Origin: Gammaproteobacteria bacterium
Lineage (GTDB): Bacteria > Pseudomonadota > Gammaproteobacteria > Steroidobacterales > Woeseiaceae
DNA: 16,316 bases
Assembly (NCBI GenBank): GCA_029881015.1
Contig: JAOUNK010000031.1
Span: 1-16,316, forward strand
Reading direction: 5' to 3'
Shown here: in pieces, positions 7,628-13,641 of the stretch
Position numbering within the stretch: the stretch's first letter is position 1
Layout of the letters: each line of letters opens with the position of its first letter
Made by a program: the position numbers and the translations under genes
Notes under the pieces: model-generated
What the model was told of the DNA's origin: nothing
The model's database searches: none
Seen by the model: only the letters and a program-made list of their open reading frames with translations

Positions 7628-8606
7628 TGCGACCCAACAGGAAGAAGTAGAGACCGTGCAGTACCCAAAGGAACGCACCGACCGAGTACTTGAAGCTCGC
7701 CGGCGGCCAGACGGTTGACGACCAGAAGGCTTCGACGAAGGCGGCGGCAACCAGCATCAGTGTGCCGCCGTAGATCAGCGGCAGTCCGCTCTGCGCACGG
7801 CTGCGGATCGACTGCCAGCGCGTCATGCGTCCCGGTGCGAGGGCGCCGTAGCCGAGCATCAGCCCAACGCCGCCGAAAATCGTAATGGCAGTCAACTCGA
7901 AGGAGCTGTGTCCTGAAACGAATGGCCAGAATGTTTCGGTAAAGCCGGCCACAGTCAGGTGAGTGCTCACGGCACCGAAGTACAGACCGTTGAAGATAAG
8001 AAAGAACAGGCTACCGAGCCCGAACAGCAGTCCGCCGGCAAACGTGCGAAAGCCGATGCTGATGTTGTTGTAGATGTAGAAACCGAACATCTGGAAGTCG
8101 GAGTCCGATCCTCGTTCCCGCCCTATTGCCTCGTTGGCCGGGTCGTACATTTCCTCCATCCTCGACACGCTGCCCGGGTCCAGCAGCGAGTAGATCGTTT
8201 CGGGCAGGAGCACCACGGCCAGCGCCATGACGAGCGCGGGCAGGTAAAACAACAAGGTCGAAGCCAGCATGAACCGCCACTCTTTTCGAAACGTGGCGGG
8301 AAAATCCCTGGCCAGGAAGAGACCGATCGATGTCAGGAAGGGCGTGCGAGTTCGGTACATGTGCTGGTGGCCGTCCAGCGCAAGCTGGTTCAGGCGCTGC
8401 TGCAGAGCGATGCTGTAGCGGCGGGTCCTCGCAAGCGCCAGGTGATGACAGACCTGGCGGTACATGGCCGGGAAGTTCTTGCTGATTGTCTCGCGAGATT
8501 CATGCTCGGAACGCTGCGCGAATCGCGGTGTCGACAATGCGTCGATCCACGTTTCGAAAGTTGCCCAGGTTGCGGCGTGCCGCGATTCGAATGCTTCCTG
8601 TCTCAT
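7617..8606 (-). CDS. SpoIIM-like (stage II sporulation protein M family) membrane protein
   Basis: This 329-residue protein has a soluble basic N-terminal half (1-110) followed by five or six membrane spans (about 113-134, 190-212, 238-256, 277-293 and 308-325). The family signature is clear: FGFYIYNNISIGFRTFAGG (174-192) and SGHSSFELTAITIFGG (231-246). In Bacillus SpoIIM takes part in septal peptidoglycan dissolution with SpoIID and SpoIIP, but members in non-sporulating bacteria are found beside RDD and MoxR genes and have no established role. No other sporulation gene is present, so a sporulation function is not implied. The ATG overlaps the RDD stop (ATGA) and has GGAAG about six bases upstream. 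Confidence 0.9.
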   Translation of the reverse strand: MRQEAFESRHAATWATFETWIDALSTPRFAQRSEHESRETISKNFPAMYRQVCHHLALARTRRYSIALQQRLNQLALDGHQHMYRTRTPFLTSIGLFLARDFPATFRKEWRFMLASTLLFYLPALVMALAVVLLPETIYSLLDPGSVSRMEEMYDPANEAIGRERGSDSDFQMFGFYIYNNISIGFRTFAGGLLFGLGSLFFLIFNGLYFGAVSTHLTVAGFTETFWPFVSGHSSFELTAITIFGGVGLMLGYGALAPGRMTRWQSIRSRAQSGLPLIYGGTLMLVAAAFVEAFWSSTVWPPASFKYSVGAFLWVLHGLYFFLLGRNES

Positions 8607-9286
8607 GGCAGCTTCCGTTCCCCGATCAGCCAGTTTGCGTGGCCGACCAGTGCGTTGCGATCGACGCCGTCCAGCATGGGGTCGAGAATGGCCGCCAGCT
8701 CCTCGGCTCGCTCGGCGTTCAGGAAATTGGCGCGCTCCCCGAAACTGACAATGGCCTGTTGTTCGTCCAGCGACAGGTGGGCCTTCAATGGTACCGGCGG
8801 CACGTCGCCGGGCTTGCTGCCCACCGTCTGCCGGGGCGCATAGACAACGATGGTGCCGGCCGCGAGGTCGCCGAGGCGCTGGAACTGCCTGCTCAACAGC
8901 ACGGCGATACAGCCAAAGGCATAGCAGCCCGGCAGTGCATCGACAACGCGGATCAGGTTTCGCAGCAGAGAGCCGGACCAGCCGACCGGGGTGCCGTTTG
9001 CATTCATGACCCTTATCCCGAGCGCGCGCTTTCCGGGCGTCGCACCGTGATTGAAGATCTCGAACAGGACATTGTAGAACCAGAGCAAGCCGAAGATCAG
9101 CAGCAGGTAGATTCCGGTACCGAGGTCGCCGAGGAGTTCGAGAATGATCGAAAGCACGGTCAGCGAGAGAAACTTGATCAGCGCATCGATAAGCCAGGCG
9201 AGCGACCGGGGTGCCAGTCCGGCAACGGGCAACCGCAGCTCGACACCTTCGGGAGTCCCGATGTTATAGGCGGTGTCGAGAAGCAA
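8603..9286 (-). CDS. RDD-family membrane protein, first gene of the MoxR operon (TTG start)
   Basis: This 227-residue protein begins LLDTAYNIGTPEGVELRLPV, typical of operon-encoded RDD proteins. The RDD domain spans about 23-150: Arg27 and Asp34 in LAPRSLAWLIDAL, GATPGKRALGIRV (81-93), and Asp140 in RLGDLAAGTIVVY. Three membrane helices are likely (about 30-52, 58-78 and 116-134). The C-terminal 75 residues are soluble and include LSLDEQQAIVSF. The start must be TTG at 9286, because an in-frame TAA lies six codons upstream and no ATG or GTG precedes the conserved region. Only a weak CGGA precedes it, which suggests modest translation of the first cistron. It overlaps the SpoIIM-like gene by four bases and is a distant relative of the RDD gene at 2161. 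Confidence 0.88.
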   Translation of the reverse strand: MLLDTAYNIGTPEGVELRLPVAGLAPRSLAWLIDALIKFLSLTVLSIILELLGDLGTGIYLLLIFGLLWFYNVLFEIFNHGATPGKRALGIRVMNANGTPVGWSGSLLRNLIRVVDALPGCYAFGCIAVLLSRQFQRLGDLAAGTIVVYAPRQTVGSKPGDVPPVPLKAHLSLDEQQAIVSFGERANFLNAERAEELAAILDPMLDGVDRNALVGHANWLIGERKLP

Positions 9287-9325
9287 GTCCGGTCGACTTT
9301 ATTGTTAGCGTACTCACGAGCTTCC

Positions 9326-9353
9326 ATTATCGGTATCTGCCACCCGAGCGCAA
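9326..9353 (-). promoter_or_regulatory. Candidate promoter of the MoxR operon
   Basis: Reading the minus strand, TTGCGC (9353-9348) and GATAAT (9331-9326) are separated by 16 bases; the -10 matches consensus at 5 of 6 positions and the -35 at 3 of 6. It lies about 40 bases upstream of the TTG start at 9286, in the 154-base gap between the operon and the thiolase remnant. It is the most promoter-like sequence in that gap. The gap also holds a short GCGGG/CCCGC hairpin at 9391-9403 without a T run. Confidence 0.3.
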
Positions 9354-9440
9354 CTACTGGTTGTTGGCCGTGCCGTCTGCCAGCTACCATGCGGGACCCC
9401 CGCGCACAAAGGCAGCATCAGCCTGGAGTCAAAATAAGCG

Positions 9441-9744
9441 ATGAAAGGTTGTAATTGTCGACAGTGTTCGTACCGGCCTCGCCAAGTCCTATCGGGGCAG
9501 TTTCAACCTGACCCGCTCGGACGACATGGTCGCTCATGTAATCGATGCGCTGGAAATCGACAATGAGATTTACAACGTCAACGGCGGCAGCATCGCGATC
9601 GGTCACCCGTTCGGTATGACGGGCTCACGCATGACGGGTAGCCTGCTGCGTGAGCTCAGGCGCCGCGGCAAGAAATACGGCGTCGTAACCATGTGCATTG
9701 GCGGGGTCCAGGGAGCCTCCGCGTTGTTCGAGGCGCTGAACTAG
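9441..9744 (+). pseudogene. Thiolase remnant with frameshifted start and large internal deletion
   Basis: The frame beginning at 9448 reads VVIVDSVRTGLAKSYRGSFN and then LTRSDDMVAHVIDAL, the classic N-terminus of a thiolase (acetyl-CoA acyltransferase). It passes directly into EIDNEIYNVNGGSIAIGHPF and then TMCIGGVQGASALFEALN, the classic C-terminus. Only 98 of about 390 residues remain: roughly 290 central codons are gone, including the nucleophilic Cys that carries the acyl group. The C-terminal His (in GHPFG) and Cys (in CIGG) are kept. The likely original ATG at 9441 is out of frame with the rest, and an in-frame TGA overlaps it, so a small indel has also hit the start. An intact thiolase would fit the beta-oxidation step after the acyl-CoA dehydrogenase at 14125. 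The stop overlaps the convergent stop of the next gene in CTAG. A short ORF from ATG 9526 is open but unlikely to be a working enzyme. Confidence 0.9.
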
Positions 9745-10208
9745 AGCGCGCTGCCCCTGGCGGTACCGGTCAGCTTCTCGGCATTCATGTCGTAGACTGC
9801 GCAAATTACTTCACGGTCGTTCTGTTCCCAGCTTTTCGGTGAGGGGAACATGGTCGTGATGTCCAGCGAGGACGATTCATAGTCCTTGCCGACGTACGAC
9901 TCGAAATGCTCCTTGCAGGAATTGAAGGCAAGCTCAGACATGCCGTCGCCTTCCGGGTAGCTCGTGACTTTGACGTCGAAGACGGCGTACGCCTCGTTGT
10001 CATGTGGTTCGGCACACGGTACACCGGGGACGGAGCTGACCTCGTCTTCAAAGCCGACGTCATTGAAACAGTCGCCGACCCGAACGTTGAACGCGCCGAT
10101 ACTGCCACCTTCCACGATGGCGCCACTGCTGTCGCGATCGGCATTCGTTGACGCGCCGTAAATTGCGAAGCCGGCTATCGCGGCCAGATAGACCACCCAA
10201 TTTTTCAT
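9741..10208 (-). CDS. Secreted or membrane-anchored septum-formation-domain protein
   Basis: This 155-residue protein starts with a signal peptide or anchor (MKNWVVYLAAIAGFAIYGAS, then TNA). The exported part contains VRVGDCFND (43-50), VPGVPCAEPHDNEAYAVFDV (60-79) and a C-terminal EVICAVYD. This pattern, with Cys47, Cys65, Cys98 and Cys136 and a conserved PHDxExYAV, matches the septum formation family described mainly in Actinobacteria. The four cysteines probably form two disulfides in the periplasm. The ATG at 10208 is chosen for its strong GGGAGG five bases upstream; a longer frame to 10271 exists but lacks this. It follows the membrane hydrolase gene on the same strand by 108 bases, so it may be read from its own promoter or from readthrough. 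A role in division is not shown for proteobacterial members. Confidence 0.75.
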   Translation of the reverse strand: MKNWVVYLAAIAGFAIYGASTNADRDSSGAIVEGGSIGAFNVRVGDCFNDVGFEDEVSSVPGVPCAEPHDNEAYAVFDVKVTSYPEGDGMSELAFNSCKEHFESYVGKDYESSSLDITTMFPSPKSWEQNDREVICAVYDMNAEKLTGTARGSAL

Positions 10209-10297
10209 AATGCCTCCCTGGCACCGTTGTGCATCCGTAAGCGTCAAATAATCGGCCATCGGCTGCCGCAAACGAACGACACAGGTCTCGAATTCGT

Positions 10298-10318
10298 AAA
10301 AAAAGGCGTGTTTTGCCT
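10298..10318 (-). terminator. Weak intrinsic-terminator-like hairpin after the membrane hydrolase
   Basis: Just after the hydrolase stop on the minus strand, AGGC and GCCT form a 4-base stem around a 7-base loop and are followed by seven T residues (10304-10298). The stem is short, so termination would be partial at best. It would separate the hydrolase from the septum-domain gene downstream. Confidence 0.3.
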
Positions 10319-12152
10319 ATAGCGGCAGGTAGATCACGGTATTCGAGATGAGGATCATCACGAAAATCAGCGCGGTAACCATTGGGCCCAGGTAGATCTT
10401 GCCGGTCATGCGAAAGAAGAATCGATTGAAATACGGCAACACGAACATCATTGGCACGACGCCGAACAACAGGTTCACGTATAACCAGCCGTCGGTCCAG
10501 TAGACGGTGCCGGTCGCTGCGAACGTCGTGTACTGCACTACGACGATGAGTATCAGGCCGAGCGAGTTGCCGAGCCCGCCGAGCAACATGCCGCGCCACT
10601 CCGGTTGGCCATCGAATCGCATTGCCGCGTTGACGCGCAACGAGTTCGACAGGAAGAACACGAAGAAGAACGGCACGTACATGGCAAGCAACAAGAGCAG
10701 CTCGGGCTGGAAAGGGCGCACGCCCATGAACAGGAAACGGTAGTCGACGTGCAGGAAGTAATAGATGGCAAACAGCGACAGGAAGAAACACGTAAACAGC
10801 AGTAGCGCCAGTTGCAGTGTACGGGCCAACTCCGGCGCGGATACGGAGGCACCCCAATAGGCCGGCGTGATCCCGTGCCTGCGCCCAAAGTAGCGATAGC
10901 TCAGCCAGAACATCAGGTACCCGACTGTCCCGTTGAGCACCGCCCAGAGCATGACGGCATTGTTCATGCGTTGCGGGAAGAACCATGTAAGTTGGCGGCT
11001 GGAAGCGGCGACAAACAACTTCTGTGACAGTTCCGCCATGGGGATGTAGGTCACGCAGGCGATAACGGCACCCAATGTGAACGTCGTCCAGAACAGGAGG
11101 CGTCCGCGACCCCCGGGCCGCGGCAGGGGCTCCGGAACCGGGTTCGCCAGGCTTCTGAAGCGCCTCGACTGCAGCAGCAGCTGCCCCATCGGTACGATGG
11201 CGGCGAGCGCGGCGATCAGGGCGACCACGCCGAGCAACTCTCGCCATTGCCAGACCTGGTCGTAGGGGTCCAGCGAGCGCTCGACGTCGAACACGTGCTC
11301 GAAGTACTCGATCTGGTTGGCTATCGCCTCGGCCATGTAGGGCTGGAACGGATGCAGGGTGCGCTCGTTGTGCACGACCCTGAGCGTCTTCTCCCGCCCG
11401 TCCCCGTAGTACTTGCCAATTTCGACCTCGGTAACCGCCTGGTCGCGAGGTAAGCCCGAATTGACGGTCCGCAACGCCTCGGGTGCCCTGCGCATGTCGC
11501 CGTTGCGATGTTCATTGCGGTATGCACCCTCATCGTAAAGCGCGTACGCGACGCCGACGTTGGAGCGCACGTCCTGCAACACTTCGTCGGTGAGCGTCAG
11601 GACGTAGCCGGACACGTAGACGGAATGCAGTTTGCCGGGGAGGCCTGTACGCATCGCCTCGCGGCCAAAGTAATTCGCTCCGCGAATAGCGGCATTACCG
11701 CCGGCCGAGTGGCCGGTCGCTCCAATGCGCGTGCGGTCGACGTAGTTGAGATTAGTGGTGCCCGCGACGTAGTCGATGAGCGCGAACATGCCGTAGCCTT
11801 CCGTCGTGGCCGCGATGCGGCTCAGTGAGGCACTGGATGAGCCTTGCGCATAGGGGTCGAGCGATGCCGTGACAAACCCGCGGCGTGCGAGTTCGATAGC
11901 GACGTTGGACAGCGCCTCCTTGGAGCGCTGAAAACCCGGGACGACCACGACAAACGGCGCCGGCGTTTCCGCCGTGGCGGAACGCGGCCTGAACAGGTCC
12001 GCGACGACCCATTGGCCGTTGTGCGTCGGGATCCTGATGGAATGGACGTGGACATCTCCACCCGCCGTCTGGATCTGCGCCGCAATCAAGCAGGACACAA
12101 CGAGAATCAGGAGGGCGGCAAGCAGGTGCCGGGCAGGCTTCGAGAGCGACAT
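10317..12152 (-). CDS. Membrane-anchored alpha/beta hydrolase with eight C-terminal membrane spans
   Basis: The product is 611 residues. An N-terminal anchor or signal (8-26) is followed by an alpha/beta hydrolase domain (about 35-290): a strand and oxyanion region VVVVPGFQRSKEALSNVAIE (68-87), the nucleophile elbow GHSAGG with Ser149, and a plausible catalytic His267 in TLHPFQP. The acidic member is unclear. After the domain come about eight hydrophobic helices (near 305-327, 351-372, 394-418, 437-463, 471-491, 505-528, 538-560 and 585-609). The hydrolase domain probably faces the periplasm, acting on an ester or lipid-like substrate that cannot be named. The ATG at 12152 has no ribosome site, and a promoter-like element sits only a few bases upstream, so the transcript may be leaderless. 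It is divergent from the MAPEG gene (63-base gap). The fusion is unusual; the hydrolase assignment is solid but the membrane domain's family is not recognised. Confidence 0.85.
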   Translation of the reverse strand: MSLSKPARHLLAALLILVVSCLIAAQIQTAGGDVHVHSIRIPTHNGQWVVADLFRPRSATAETPAPFVVVVPGFQRSKEALSNVAIELARRGFVTASLDPYAQGSSSASLSRIAATTEGYGMFALIDYVAGTTNLNYVDRTRIGATGHSAGGNAAIRGANYFGREAMRTGLPGKLHSVYVSGYVLTLTDEVLQDVRSNVGVAYALYDEGAYRNEHRNGDMRRAPEALRTVNSGLPRDQAVTEVEIGKYYGDGREKTLRVVHNERTLHPFQPYMAEAIANQIEYFEHVFDVERSLDPYDQVWQWRELLGVVALIAALAAIVPMGQLLLQSRRFRSLANPVPEPLPRPGGRGRLLFWTTFTLGAVIACVTYIPMAELSQKLFVAASSRQLTWFFPQRMNNAVMLWAVLNGTVGYLMFWLSYRYFGRRHGITPAYWGASVSAPELARTLQLALLLFTCFFLSLFAIYYFLHVDYRFLFMGVRPFQPELLLLLAMYVPFFFVFFLSNSLRVNAAMRFDGQPEWRGMLLGGLGNSLGLILIVVVQYTTFAATGTVYWTDGWLYVNLLFGVVPMMFVLPYFNRFFFRMTGKIYLGPMVTALIFVMILISNTVIYLPL

Positions 12153-12159
12153 CTATGGA

Positions 12160-12188
12160 TGTATATCAGCATTTTGGTATGGTGGCAC
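12160..12188 (-). promoter_or_regulatory. Candidate promoter for the membrane hydrolase, near-leaderless
   Basis: On the minus strand GTGCCA (12188-12183) and TATACA (12165-12160) are spaced 17 bases apart, each matching consensus at 4 of 6 positions. The expected transcription start falls within about five bases of the ATG at 12152, leaving no room for a ribosome binding site; none is present. Confidence 0.33.
12175..12183 (+). promoter_or_regulatory. Candidate extended -10 promoter for the MAPEG gene
   Basis: TGG followed by TATGGT (12178-12183) fits an extended -10 element. It would place the transcription start near 12190 and give a leader of about 26 bases holding GGGAGAGG before the ATG at 12216. 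It sits back to back with, and inside the spacer of, the hydrolase promoter candidate. The -35 region is poor. Confidence 0.3.
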
Positions 12189-12215
12189 GCGCCCCCACAA
12201 AGAAGGGAGAGGAAC

Positions 12216-12623
12216 ATGCCACTGCCGATCACCCTGTTCTACGCAGGTATCTTCGCGATATTTGCTTTGCTACTGAGCTTCATGGCGGGCAGTGCCCGCG
12301 GCAAGTCCGGTATCTCCATCCTGCACGGCGACCCGGTCGATATGAAACTCGCCGAAAAGGTCCGTCGTCACCAGAATTTCCTCGAATACATACCGATGTT
12401 TCTCATCGTGTTTGCAGCGCTTGAGGTCAACGGCGTGCCGTCGATGTTCCTGTACATCGTCGGCGACCTGATGATCGTCGCGCGGATCTTCCACGCGTTC
12501 GGCCTGCACCATGACAACATGGGCCACATCGGGCGCCTGATCGGCGCCGGCGGCACCGCGCTGCTCACGCTCGTTTGCGCGTGCTATGCCGTTTGGTTGT
12601 CCGCGAACGCGCTATTGGCCTAG
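12216..12623 (+). CDS. MAPEG-family membrane protein
   Basis: This 135-residue integral membrane protein has four hydrophobic segments (about 5-24, 58-72, 75-93 and 108-132). The MAPEG landmarks are RRHQNFLEYIPMFLI (50-64), where an Arg, Gln-Asn, Glu and Pro pattern marks the glutathione-binding helices, and the later GDLMIVARIFHAFGL (83-97). Eukaryotic relatives are microsomal glutathione transferases and leukotriene synthases. Bacterial members of this length are usually of unknown substrate and may conjugate glutathione to lipophilic electrophiles. The start is fixed by GGGAGAGG three to ten bases upstream of the ATG. It is divergent from the membrane hydrolase and convergent with the DUF4097 gene, with both stop codons sharing CTAG at 12620-12623. 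Confidence 0.9.
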   Translation: MPLPITLFYAGIFAIFALLLSFMAGSARGKSGISILHGDPVDMKLAEKVRRHQNFLEYIPMFLIVFAALEVNGVPSMFLYIVGDLMIVARIFHAFGLHHDNMGHIGRLIGAGGTALLTLVCACYAVWLSANALLA

Positions 12624-13555
12624 TAGACTTTTATTCCGCCGGAACCGGAGTCTATTCTCAGGAGGTCGCCACCGCCGCGAACTTCGCCGCGCAGGTGACG
12701 CTTCGAGATCTTGCCCTGCACCGTGACGGGAAAGTCGACGACGATGCTGCCCGAGTTGGACTCGGCGTCGAGTTCGAACGCCGCGTCGTCCGGCAGGTCG
12801 ACACGAATGCTCCCGGACCCCGTGTCGATTATCCAGGTGCCGGCCTGGCGGCCATCCACCTCGACGCCGCCGCTGCCGGAGCTGACGTCGATCGCGCCGT
12901 CGATGCCATGCAGTTCGATGCCGCCGGACCCCGTAGACGCCTTGACGTCGCCAGGAGCGGTCTGGAAGACTGTAATCCTGCCGCTGCCGGTGTTGGCCGC
13001 AACGGCGCCGGCGACGCCGTCAAGCCGGATCCGTCCTGACCCGGTGGTCGCTTTCGCCGGCCCGGCAATATTGCCGACCTCGACACTGCCCGATCCGGAA
13101 CTGGCTTTCAGGATCTCGGCGACGCCGTCGATCTTCGTCGAGCCGGACCCCGTACTCGACTTCACACGCGTATCGGCGGGGACCGTTATTTCGTAGCTGA
13201 TCGAGACGTTGCCCTTGTAGTTCCGCCCTTTCCTGTGACCAACCTTCAACGTCCCGTCGACCATCTCGATCGGGGGGTTCGCAAGGATCTCGTCGACGAG
13301 TTCCTGCGCGCTTTCGCCGCTCCGGCGAAACAGGCTGGTGCCGACTTTGACATGGCCGACAATTTCTACCCGGCCGGCGGGCCCGCTCTGCACGGTAATA
13401 CTGCCGCTGCCCGTGCTGACGTCGAGAACGACGGGTTCGTCGACGTCAAGTGTTTGTTCAAATGAGTCTTCTGCGGCTTGAGCCTCTGAAAACCACAGGC
13501 TTGCGAGGAGCGCGAAAGCCAGCAATATCCACGTCGAGTTCGACTTCGGGTTCAT
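12620..13555 (-). CDS. Secreted DUF4097 beta-repeat protein
   Basis: This 311-residue protein has a clear signal peptide (STWILLAFALLASLWFSEAQ, cleavage near AQA-AED at 27/28). The mature part carries about ten copies of a short TGSGS-type motif followed by a beta-strand dipeptide pattern (for example STGSGSITV, TTGSGRIRL, DSGSGGIKV), spaced roughly 17-25 residues. That ladder is typical of DUF4097 putative adhesin-like domains, which form right-handed beta-helix-like stacks. It is expected in the periplasm or at the cell surface; partner unknown. The ATG at 13555 has GGAGGA seven to eight bases upstream. The gene lies 86 bases downstream of the thioesterase gene on the same strand and could be co-transcribed with it, although the gap is large enough for its own promoter. 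Convergent with MAPEG. Confidence 0.9.
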   Translation of the reverse strand: MNPKSNSTWILLAFALLASLWFSEAQAAEDSFEQTLDVDEPVVLDVSTGSGSITVQSGPAGRVEIVGHVKVGTSLFRRSGESAQELVDEILANPPIEMVDGTLKVGHRKGRNYKGNVSISYEITVPADTRVKSSTGSGSTKIDGVAEILKASSGSGSVEVGNIAGPAKATTGSGRIRLDGVAGAVAANTGSGRITVFQTAPGDVKASTGSGGIELHGIDGAIDVSSGSGGVEVDGRQAGTWIIDTGSGSIRVDLPDDAAFELDAESNSGSIVVDFPVTVQGKISKRHLRGEVRGGGDLLRIDSGSGGIKVY

Positions 13556-13641
13556 TTTTTTCCTCCGGGCCGGCGGCCCCCAAAATACCGGTTCTACAGC
13601 TTAGATACCTGCCGGCGAGGATTGGTTGCGAAGGGTATCGA

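Larger units (their letters stand above)
2681..9286 (-). other. Six-gene overlapping operon: RDD, SpoIIM-like, DUF4129, DUF4350, MoxR, DUF58
   Basis: Six minus-strand genes follow each other without any gap. The junctions are ATGA overlaps at 8603-8606, 6092-6095 and 4956-4959, an 11-base overlap at 7617-7627, and a one-base TGATG overlap at 3946. This implies one transcript and coupled translation. The set contains one AAA+ ATPase, one DUF58 protein with a VWA-like domain, and four polytopic or anchored membrane proteins, so a membrane complex remodelled by MoxR is a reasonable inference. The same gene families cluster in other bacteria; from memory the mycobacterial moxR2 neighbourhood is comparable. 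The biological role is not established. Confidence 0.85.

Noticed and set aside
6191..7693. A 500-codon open frame on the plus strand opposite the DUF4129 gene
   Set aside because: It is a low-complexity Arg/Gln-rich translation antisense to a gene with clear membrane segments and a DUF4129 domain. It is a product of high GC codon usage.
7628..7750. A 41-codon upstream extension of the DUF4129 protein
   Set aside because: The sequence is Ser/Arg/Pro low-complexity and lies entirely inside the SpoIIM-like gene; the ATG at 7627 starts the plausible protein.
7617..8606. Evidence of sporulation from the SpoIIM-like gene
   Set aside because: SpoIIM-family proteins occur in many non-sporulating bacteria beside RDD and MoxR genes; no other sporulation gene is present.
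9391..9403. A GCGGG/CCCGC hairpin upstream of the thiolase remnant
   Set aside because: It has a 5-base stem and 3-base loop but no T run on either side and no second copy, so it is not supported as a terminator or operator.
8486..9454. A 322-codon plus-strand frame over the SpoIIM-like and RDD genes
   Set aside because: Its composition is Gln/Arg-rich with no domain pattern, and it is antisense to conserved genes.
9526..9744. A functional 72-residue protein from the ATG at 9526
   Set aside because: It contains only the thiolase C-terminal end plus a stub of the N-terminus, and is better explained as a remnant.
10060..11247. A 395-codon minus-strand frame overlapping the hydrolase and septum-domain genes
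   Set aside because: It is Arg/His/Ala-rich in a shifted frame of two well-supported genes and shows no recognisable motif.
12700..13420. Possible DNA tandem repeat or CRISPR-like spacing in the GC-rich blocks
   Set aside because: The periodicity comes from the TGSGS protein repeat; units are not identical and spacing varies, so it is not a CRISPR array.
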